A stretch of 64,000 nucleotides of DNA from Methyloglobulus sp. (GTDB lineage: Bacteria; Pseudomonadota; Gammaproteobacteria; Methylococcales; Methylomonadaceae), in the NCBI GenBank assembly GCA_013141505.1, contig JABFQX010000002.1, positions 62,001-126,000 of the forward strand, in the 5' to 3' direction. Below, one piece after another: positions 57,980-64,000 of this stretch (positions are counted from its first letter, which is position 1; each line of letters begins with the position of its first letter). The position numbers were made by a program, and so were the translations under genes. The notes under the pieces were generated by a model. It ran no database searches and was not told where the DNA came from. It saw nothing but the letters and a program-made list of their open reading frames with translations.

Positions 57980-59323
57980 ATGTTCGATAAGATAGTTATC
58001 GCCAATCGAGGCGAAATAGCACTGCGTATATTACGAGCCTGTAGGGAGTTGGGTGTCAAAGTGGTTGCCGTCCATTCCGAGGCGGATAGGGATTTGAAGC
58101 ATGTTCGCCTAGCCGATGAGTCTGTTTGTATAGGGCCTGCACCATCCATTGACAGTTACCTGAACATCCCTGCGATTATCAGCGCAGCGGAAGTCACCGA
58201 TGCCGAAGCTATTCATCCAGGTTACGGATTCCTTTCGGAAAATGCCGATTTTGCAGAAAAAGTCCTATTCAGCGGCTTTGTCTTTATCGGCCCTAACCCA
58301 GAAACCATTCGTATGATGGGCGATAAGATCTCTGCCAAAAATGCCATGATAGCGGCGGGAATCCCTTGTGTACCTGGCAATAATGATCCCCTCACTGATA
58401 ATGCCAAAAAGAACCTGAAGTTGGCGCATGACATCGGTTATCCGGTCATCATCAAGGCGGCGGGCGGCGGCGGCGGGCGTGGGATGCGTACCGTTCATAC
58501 GGAAGCCGCACTATTGAATGCTATCGCTATGACCAAAGCGGAAGCGGGTACCGCGTTTAACAATAGCACGGTATACATGGAGAAGTTCCTGGAAGATCCG
58601 CGCCATATTGAATTCCAAGTAATGGCGGATGCCCACGGCAACGCGATTCACCTGGGTGAACGCGATTGTTCCATGCAACGTCGCCACCAGAAAGTGGTGG
58701 AAGAAGCGCCAGCGCCCGGCATTACCGAAGAGCAGCGCAAGCTGATTGGTGAACGGTGTGCCAAGGCTTGTGTTGACATTGGTTATTTGGGTGCAGGGAC
58801 TTTCGAGTTCTTATATGAAAAAGGCCAGTTCTTCTTTATTGAAATGAATACCCGTGTCCAAGTTGAGCATCCGGTTACCGAAATGATCACCGGCTTTGAT
58901 ATCGTCAAAGAACAGCTACGGATAGCAGCGGGCATGCCATTGTCTATCAAGCAAGACCAAGTCAGGTTTACCGGACATGCTATCGAATGCCGCTTGAATG
59001 CGGAAGATCCGCGCACCTTTATGCCGTGTCCTGGAACCATAGAGCAGTTCCACATGCCCGGTGGCCCAGGTATTCGCTGCGAAACTCACATCTACAATGG
59101 CTATAAAGTGCCGCCGTATTATGATTCCATGATCGGCAAATTGATCGCGCATGGGGAAGACCGCAAAAGCGCGATTGCCCGTATGAATACGGCACTCAGT
59201 GAAATTATTATTGATGGCATAAAGACCAATATTCCATTGCAACACGATATTATGAATGACAGCGCATTTGCGGCCGGTGGGCAAAATATCCACTACCTGG
59301 AAAAAAAGCTGGGCATTACGTAA
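57980..59323 (+). CDS. accC: biotin carboxylase subunit of acetyl-CoA carboxylase
   Basis: A 447-residue ATP-grasp enzyme that carboxylates biotin on AccB. The N-terminal [20 protein letters not shown], the Gly-rich loop [34 protein letters not shown] and the [20 protein letters not shown] region are all present, and [12 protein letters not shown] is the biotin-carboxylase C-terminal signature. Length matches E. coli (449). It forms a unit with accB. Confidence 0.97.
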   Translation: MFDKIVIANRGEIALRILRACRELGVKVVAVHSEADRDLKHVRLADESVCIGPAPSIDSYLNIPAIISAAEVTDAEAIHPGYGFLSENADFAEKVLFSGFVFIGPNPETIRMMGDKISAKNAMIAAGIPCVPGNNDPLTDNAKKNLKLAHDIGYPVIIKAAGGGGGRGMRTVHTEAALLNAIAMTKAEAGTAFNNSTVYMEKFLEDPRHIEFQVMADAHGNAIHLGERDCSMQRRHQKVVEEAPAPGITEEQRKLIGERCAKACVDIGYLGAGTFEFLYEKGQFFFIEMNTRVQVEHPVTEMITGFDIVKEQLRIAAGMPLSIKQDQVRFTGHAIECRLNAEDPRTFMPCPGTIEQFHMPGGPGIRCETHIYNGYKVPPYYDSMIGKLIAHGEDRKSAIARMNTALSEIIIDGIKTNIPLQHDIMNDSAFAAGGQNIHYLEKKLGIT

Positions 59324-59399
59324 GGCGCTATCAAATAAAAGATATTCGTTATCAACGCCTGTGCTTGTCGATTTAATGATCACCTAGATTGTATAACTT

Positions 59400-60284
59400 A
59401 TGGCTTGGCATCAAATTTCCGTTATTACCAATGAAGATACCGCACCCAGGATAGCCGATTATTTCAGCGATCTGGGGGCGGTATCCGTCACCTACATGGA
59501 CGCTGAAGATGAACCGGTTTATGAGCCGGCTATCGGCGAGACAAAAATTTGGACACAAACCCAAGTTATTGCGCTTTACGAATTACCCACTGATCCGTTA
59601 AAAATAAAAGCCCAGGTTGTTAAGCTCTTTCAACAAGAGGGTTTGCAAGATTGGCGCATCGAAGCGATTGCTGACCAAGTTTGGGAACGTGCTTGGATGG
59701 AACATTACCGACCCATGAAGTTCGGCGAAAAACTTTGGGTTTGCCCTACCGGTCAGGAACAACAGGAACAGGGTGCTGTGTGTCTAATCCTAGATCCGGG
59801 CTTGGCGTTCGGCACCGGTACCCATCCCACCACGGCATTATGCTTGGAATGGTTGGCGACTCATGACTTAAAAGGCAAAACCGTTATAGATTACGGTTGC
59901 GGATCGGGGATATTGGCGATTGCTGCCTTACTTCTGGGAGCAGAAAATGCCTACGCAGTCGATATTGATCCCCAAGCCATCACGGCGACCGAGAGCAATG
60001 CCGAAAAAAATAATGTCCAGGATAAGATCATCTGCCAGTTACCGGAACAGTTTAATCGGCACACTGTGAAAGCCAATGTGGTTTTAGCCAATATTCTCGC
60101 CAAGCCATTAATGGAAATGGCAGGGAAGATCAGTGGGCTAGTCGCTTCTGAAGGTCAGCTTGTCCTGTCGGGCATCCTTGCCGAACAGTCTGATTCTGTT
60201 GTCAACGCTTACCAGGCTTTCTTGCCATTGGATAGTCTCGTGCAACAAGAAGATTGGGTCAGATTGGCGGGCGTTAAAAAGTAA
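59400..60284 (+). CDS. prmA: ribosomal protein L11 methyltransferase
   Basis: Trimethylates ribosomal protein L11 using SAM. The 294-residue protein has a small N-terminal substrate-recognition domain (MAWHQISVITNEDTAPRI) and a methyltransferase domain with VIDYGCGSGILAIAALLLGA and the catalytic-region ANVVLANILAKPLMEM. The GTGTHPTT motif is also typical. Length equals E. coli PrmA (293). It is linked to accBC as in many gammaproteobacteria and ends 4 bases before the DUF3426 gene. Confidence 0.95.
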   Translation: MAWHQISVITNEDTAPRIADYFSDLGAVSVTYMDAEDEPVYEPAIGETKIWTQTQVIALYELPTDPLKIKAQVVKLFQQEGLQDWRIEAIADQVWERAWMEHYRPMKFGEKLWVCPTGQEQQEQGAVCLILDPGLAFGTGTHPTTALCLEWLATHDLKGKTVIDYGCGSGILAIAALLLGAENAYAVDIDPQAITATESNAEKNNVQDKIICQLPEQFNRHTVKANVVLANILAKPLMEMAGKISGLVASEGQLVLSGILAEQSDSVVNAYQAFLPLDSLVQQEDWVRLAGVKK

Positions 60285-60288
60285 AGCA

Positions 60289-61230
60289 ATGATTACCCAA
60301 TGCCCTGATTGCCGCAAAACCTACCCGCTGACCCAAAAGCAGCTACAGGCTAACTTATCAGTTTTTTGCACCGATTGCGATAAAGAATTTAATGCCCTTG
60401 AGTTGCTGAGTGAAAAGGTGGCAGCATCAAAAACTGCCCCTGAGACTAAAGCTAAAGCAAAAAAAAAACCGAAGAGTCGGCAAGCAACCAAAAAAAATCT
60501 GCCTATCAATCTTGACGGATGGCCGGATGTTAAAGATTTAGAGTTACAGTTAAAAAAACCGGCCGGATTGCTTGCCGAAGCTACAGCCGAATTTATACCA
60601 AAAGCGGAAAGCGCCCCTAAAAATTATCTGCAAGTGGTGGTTGATGGTTGGCGGCAAGCAAAAATGCAATTCAGTGCCGCGATTAAAAAACATGATCTTG
60701 CTGTACCCGCAACTGGCTCAGGGATAGCGCCATCAACGACTGAACGCCTACCCTGGGAAGCCGAAAAAATCCCCGTCAATATCAATTGGTCACTGGGTTT
60801 CATCTTGGGCTGCGTTGTATTGTTCGGGCAAATAATTTATTTTGAGAGCGGTAACTGGAGCCAAAATCCATCCTATCGACCCATCATGGAAAAATTTTGC
60901 AAGTATCTGGGCTGCACACTGCGTGATTATGACCATCTTGATGAATTAGCCGTATTAAAAGGCTCATTTATATCCAAAGCCGATGATACGATTGTATTTA
61001 GAGCAGTGATCAGTAACCAGGCGCTTTTTAAGCAACATCTGCCCAGCATCAAATTGAGCTTGCTTGATTACAACGAGAAGCTATTTGCCCAAAGAGTCTT
61101 CACCCCGAAAGAATATGTCGGGGCACATAAGGATTATTTCTTGCCATCCGATTCCACATTAGAAATTAAACTGTCGATTGCCATGCCGAGAACTCCCGTC
61201 GGCGGGTATTATTTTGATCTTATCCATTAG
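60289..61230 (+). CDS. DUF3426 zinc-finger membrane protein
   Basis: A 313-residue protein with an N-terminal MJ0042-type zinc finger (ITQCPDCRKTYPLT, then VFCTDCDKEF: four Cys), a long Lys/Ala/Pro-rich cytoplasmic linker, one membrane helix near residue 175 (GFILGCVVLFGQIIYF), and a C-terminal DUF3426 domain with CKYLGCTLRDYDHLDEL. Proteins of this build commonly follow prmA in beta- and gammaproteobacteria; function is unknown, perhaps regulatory. The ATG 4 bases after prmA was chosen; an upstream overlapping start is not credible. Confidence 0.85.
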   Translation: MITQCPDCRKTYPLTQKQLQANLSVFCTDCDKEFNALELLSEKVAASKTAPETKAKAKKKPKSRQATKKNLPINLDGWPDVKDLELQLKKPAGLLAEATAEFIPKAESAPKNYLQVVVDGWRQAKMQFSAAIKKHDLAVPATGSGIAPSTTERLPWEAEKIPVNINWSLGFILGCVVLFGQIIYFESGNWSQNPSYRPIMEKFCKYLGCTLRDYDHLDELAVLKGSFISKADDTIVFRAVISNQALFKQHLPSIKLSLLDYNEKLFAQRVFTPKEYVGAHKDYFLPSDSTLEIKLSIAMPRTPVGGYYFDLIH

Positions 61231-61238
61231 CCTTAAAT

Positions 61239-62435
61239 ATGTCATCAGGCGAAATTTATTTAAAGAAAAATGAAGATAAACGTCTGCGAAACGGGCATTT
61301 GTGGGTTTTCAGCAATGAAGTTGATACCAAGCGGTCACCACTGGATTTTTTTGCGCCAGGAGATCTGGTGCAGGTAAAAGCGTCCGATGGCAAAGCGATA
61401 GGGACTGCTTACATTAATCCGCAAAGTTTGATTTGCGCTCGGCTTTTGTCCCGAAAAAGCAATATTAAGTGTGATGTTAGTTTTTTTAAAAAGCGCATTA
61501 CCACAGCGTTGGCTTTACGCGAAAAACTGTTCGATAAACCGTTCTACCGCTTGGTTTATGGCGAAAGTGATGGTCTGCCGGGATTGGTCATAGACCGTTT
61601 TGGCACAGTGCTGTCAGTACAAATTACAACCGCCGGTATTGAACTGCGGAAAGAGCTGTTGATAACGGCCTTACAAGAACTGTTGTCACCTTCCGCAATC
61701 GTCCTGAAAAATGATAACAAGCAGCGGCAATTGGAAGGTTTGGACACAGAATCGCACGTTGTTCTGGGTCAGCTTCCCGATGTAATTGTCATTGAAGAAA
61801 ATAATGCCCAATTTCAGATAGATATAATAGGTGGACAGAAAACTGGCTGGTTTTATGACCACAGGGAAAGTCGCGCTCAGATGGCGGCATTTGCCAAAAA
61901 TCAGCGGGTGCTGGATTTGTTTTGTTATACCGGAGCATGGGCTGTACCGGCCGCCTTGGCCGGTGCATCTGAGGTCGTTTGTGTGGATGCGTCTGAAAGT
62001 GCTTTGCAGTTGGCTCAGGAAAATGCCCGGCTAAACCAGGTTGAGGGTAAGATGAAATTTACCCGCAGCGATGTGTTTGAATTTCTCAAACAAGCACGCC
62101 AAAACGGGGAGCTTTATGACATAATAGTCCTAGATCCGCCAGCCTTAGTTAAGCGTAAAAAAGATTTTAAAGAAGGCTACGAAGCTTACCGGCGATTAAA
62201 CCATCTGGCTTTGCAGGTGTTGGCTAACAATGGTGTGTTAATTTCCGCTTCCTGTTCTTTTCATCTCAGTGCTGAAAACTTAAAAGAAATTTTACGGTCA
62301 TCAGGGCGGCATATTGACAGGCATTTGACATTTTTTTCCTGCGGCGGGCAGGGTTCGGATCATCCGATTGATCCTGCAATACCTGAAACAGCGTATTTGA
62401 AGACATTCTTTTGTTCGGTTTCTACAAGCCTATAA
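61239..62435 (+). CDS. rlmI: 23S rRNA m5C1962 methyltransferase
   Basis: A 398-residue SAM-dependent rRNA methyltransferase. It has an N-terminal PUA-like domain (KKNEDKRLRNGHLWVFSNEV), then the RlmI/RlmK-type catalytic domain with GQKTGWFYDHRESRAQMA, SAM loop VLDLFCYTGAWAVPAALAGA, DPPALVKRKKDFKEGYEAY and the catalytic Cys in ISASCSFHLS. E. coli RlmI is 396 residues. It follows the DUF3426 gene by 8 bases. Confidence 0.93.
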   Translation: MSSGEIYLKKNEDKRLRNGHLWVFSNEVDTKRSPLDFFAPGDLVQVKASDGKAIGTAYINPQSLICARLLSRKSNIKCDVSFFKKRITTALALREKLFDKPFYRLVYGESDGLPGLVIDRFGTVLSVQITTAGIELRKELLITALQELLSPSAIVLKNDNKQRQLEGLDTESHVVLGQLPDVIVIEENNAQFQIDIIGGQKTGWFYDHRESRAQMAAFAKNQRVLDLFCYTGAWAVPAALAGASEVVCVDASESALQLAQENARLNQVEGKMKFTRSDVFEFLKQARQNGELYDIIVLDPPALVKRKKDFKEGYEAYRRLNHLALQVLANNGVLISASCSFHLSAENLKEILRSSGRHIDRHLTFFSCGGQGSDHPIDPAIPETAYLKTFFCSVSTSL

Positions 62436-62454
62436 AGTTTTTTGAGGCAGCATT

Positions 62455-62652
62455 TTGGTCACGGTAAAATTTGTAAAGAACTGCGATCTTTGTGGTCAAC
62501 CTGTCGAAATTAAAGGGTTTTCCATAAATGCAGAAAAAAACAAACTGATGTTTTGTTGTGCGGGATGCCAAAGTATTTATCAACTTTTATATATCCCCCA
62601 TCGGTCAACAAAGTCAGATACTATAAAAACAACTACTCATGAGGACAACTAA
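62455..62652 (+). CDS. stand-alone P-type-ATPase metal-binding domain
   Basis: A 65-residue protein with cysteines in NCDLCGQPVE and FCCAGCQSIY. This CxxC...CCxGC pattern is the small metal-binding domain normally fused to the N-terminus of CcoI-type copper-exporting P-type ATPases. Here it is followed by a short hydrophilic tail and a stop, with no ATPase nearby. The start appears to be TTG with GAGGCAG upstream; the exact start is tentative. It lies 3 bases from the next gene, so the two are coupled. It may carry copper to another protein. Confidence 0.7.
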   Translation: MVTVKFVKNCDLCGQPVEIKGFSINAEKNKLMFCCAGCQSIYQLLYIPHRSTKSDTIKTTTHEDN

Positions 62653-62655
62653 TTA

Positions 62656-63192
62656 ATGAAAGCCTGCGACACCTGTTCCAATCGCGTTGAAATTGGCAAA
62701 AACCACGCCCAAATGTCCGTAACACGTAGGACAATTGGTTTATTTTTTGTCTATGCGCCCATAGTCACTTTGCCTTTTGTATTTGCTAGCGCCTATATGA
62801 CTTACTTTCATTTATGGATGGTCGGTGCCAAAAATGTCAAAAAATTTACCGATTACTTGCCCGATCTCAATAGCCATCGATATACGTTAAAAAACCAGAT
62901 TACTATGGAGCCGAGTTTTGGATTTAGTCTTTCCCAATACAAATTGTATTGGATATTAAATTGCACATGGTACTGCCCGGTCAGCGTCGCGGTTTTTGAA
63001 TGGCATGCTTATCTGGTTAAGCTGGTCGAAAACTGGTGGTGTCCGTTCACCCATGAGAAAAAAGAAGGTTACGCTAATGCTAAGATCGACAAATCTTTCT
63101 GGCATATATACGAAGAAGATATCGTCAAATTGAATCCAGAAGATCGCGATAATCCCATTTGGAATGATGAAAAAGATCAAAAAGACGCGTAA
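62656..63192 (+). CDS. two-helix membrane protein with N-terminal CxxC
   Basis: A 178-residue protein of unknown family. It begins [14 protein letters not shown], a CxxC metal or redox motif, then a hydrophobic segment ([17 protein letters not shown]), an extracytoplasmic loop, and a second membrane-proximal stretch rich in Trp and Cys ([20 protein letters not shown]). The C-terminal part is highly charged ([19 protein letters not shown]). The cysteine content and coupling to the metal-binding protein just upstream suggest a role in copper handling or redox; this is inference. Six Cys are visible in all. Confidence 0.7.
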   Translation: MKACDTCSNRVEIGKNHAQMSVTRRTIGLFFVYAPIVTLPFVFASAYMTYFHLWMVGAKNVKKFTDYLPDLNSHRYTLKNQITMEPSFGFSLSQYKLYWILNCTWYCPVSVAVFEWHAYLVKLVENWWCPFTHEKKEGYANAKIDKSFWHIYEEDIVKLNPEDRDNPIWNDEKDQKDA

Positions 63193-63248
63193 TCGTTTTT
63201 TACTTAAATCACTGTTTTCAGGATTTCCGATGTTTTGCTGGCTTTGAT

Positions 63249-64000
63249 ATGCAGATTGGTTCTTATCAACTGCCCAATAAATTGATCCTGGCGCCTATGG
63301 CGGGTATCAGTGACCGGCCTTTCAGGAGTCTGTGTAAAGATTTTGGCGCGGGTATGGCCGTATCTGAGATGGTGGCATCGAATCCGGCATTGCGGGATAA
63401 CAAAAAAACAAGGCTAAAAGCCGAACATGACGGTGAGCATGGTTTGTGTTCGGTTCAGATAGTGGGTACCAACCCCCGGCATATGGCTGATGCGGCACTT
63501 TACAATGTCCAGCGTGGCGCACAAATCATCGACATCAACATGGGTTGTCCTGCCAAAAAAGTATGTGCGGTTGCGGCGGGATCGGCATTATTACGCGATG
63601 CTGATCTGGTCAAAAAGATTCTCGATGCGGTGGTCAATGCCGTAGATGTGCCGGTCACACTTAAAATCCGTACTGGTTGGGATATGCACAATCGCAATGC
63701 AGTTGATATAGCCCGAATTGCCGAAAATTCCGGCATTGCCGCGCTTACTGTACACGGACGCACACGTGCTTGTAAGTTTGCAGGTCAGGCAGAATACGAA
63801 ACAATAAAGCAAGTAAAGCAGGAAGTGGGTATTCCTGTCATTGCCAATGGCGATATTGATTCTGCTGAGAAAGCTAAATTCGTACTCGACTCAACCGGTG
63901 TCGATGCACTTATGATTGGTCGTGCGGCGCAGGGTAATCCGTGGTTGTTCAAAGAAATAAATTCTTTTATTTGTGAAGGTAAAATATTTGAAAAACAAAC
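63249..64000 (+). CDS. dusB: tRNA dihydrouridine synthase B, 5' part
   Basis: The first 250 codons of an FMN-dependent enzyme reducing uridine to dihydrouridine in tRNA; the gene runs off the right edge. The start [20 protein letters not shown], the signature [13 protein letters not shown] with the catalytic Cys in the NMGCPAKK region, and the [13 protein letters not shown] and [13 protein letters not shown] motifs identify the DusB class rather than DusA/DusC. Often followed by fis, which would lie beyond the window. Confidence 0.93.
   Translation, partial: MQIGSYQLPNKLILAPMAGISDRPFRSLCKDFGAGMAVSEMVASNPALRDNKKTRLKAEHDGEHGLCSVQIVGTNPRHMADAALYNVQRGAQIIDINMGCPAKKVCAVAAGSALLRDADLVKKILDAVVNAVDVPVTLKIRTGWDMHNRNAVDIARIAENSGIAALTVHGRTRACKFAGQAEYETIKQVKQEVGIPVIANGDIDSAEKAKFVLDSTGVDALMIGRAAQGNPWLFKEINSFICEGKIFEKQ

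Overview
The window is a 64 kb piece of a gammaproteobacterial chromosome of moderate GC content. Several conserved gene orders support this: ybeL/leuS/lptE/holA, tgt-yajC-secD-secF, ndk-rlmN-pilF-hisS-yfgM-bamB-der and aroQ-accB-accC-prmA. Lipopolysaccharide genes (msbA, gmhA, hldE, lptE) show a Gram-negative envelope. A methanotroph of the order Methylococcales is a reasonable guess from the membrane-anchored copper-type proteins at 15-17 kb and the general gene style. This is inference: no methane monooxygenase or other diagnostic gene lies in the window.

Layout. 0-3.3 kb: the end of a tandem pair of RND drug-efflux permeases. 3.3-10.5 kb: a lone alpha/beta hydrolase, then a minus-strand heavy-metal efflux operon (small exported protein, TolC-type channel, adaptor, CusA-like pump, DUF3240 protein) with stop/start overlaps. 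10.6-14.8 kb: a Tim44-like membrane protein, mltF and pgi. 15.0-18.7 kb: an accessory block with a small anchored protein whose predicted mature N-terminus is histidine, an anchored cupredoxin with complete type-1 copper ligands, two membrane proteins and a probably Tat-exported superoxide reductase. 18.7-26.3 kb: surface polysaccharide and LPS genes mixed with two gene remnants and palindromic repeats. 26.3-28.75 kb: tadA, then a decayed zone with a broken IS200-type transposase and the wreck of a two-partner secretion operon (tpsB-tpsA).

28.8-34.2 kb is a second accessory block: a porin behind a Fur-box-like site, an FMN-binding exported protein, a histidine-bearing membrane protein, a 43-residue membrane peptide, a large HTTM-DCC fusion and a 39-residue lipoprotein. 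34.2-53.8 kb is mostly housekeeping: an orphan ParA, the leuS and sec regions, tRNA and rRNA modification, outer-membrane assembly, GTPase Der, Tpx and a fused SpmA/SpmB-type protein. 53.8-55.0 kb holds three inverted repeats of different families around a frameshifted secreted-protein gene. 55.0-64.0 kb carries mtaB, a GST, aroQ, accBC, prmA, a DUF3426 protein, rlmI, two small cysteine-rich proteins and the start of dusB.

The most interesting unexplained material is the copper/superoxide block at 15-18.7 kb, the Fur-box/porin/flavin-protein block at 28.8-31.5 kb, and the pair of small cysteine proteins at 62.5-63.2 kb. Several broken genes differ from an intact frame by one base in a homopolymer, so sequencing error must be separated from true decay. 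No tRNA, rRNA or CRISPR array was recognised. All family calls come from reading motifs; no database search was run.
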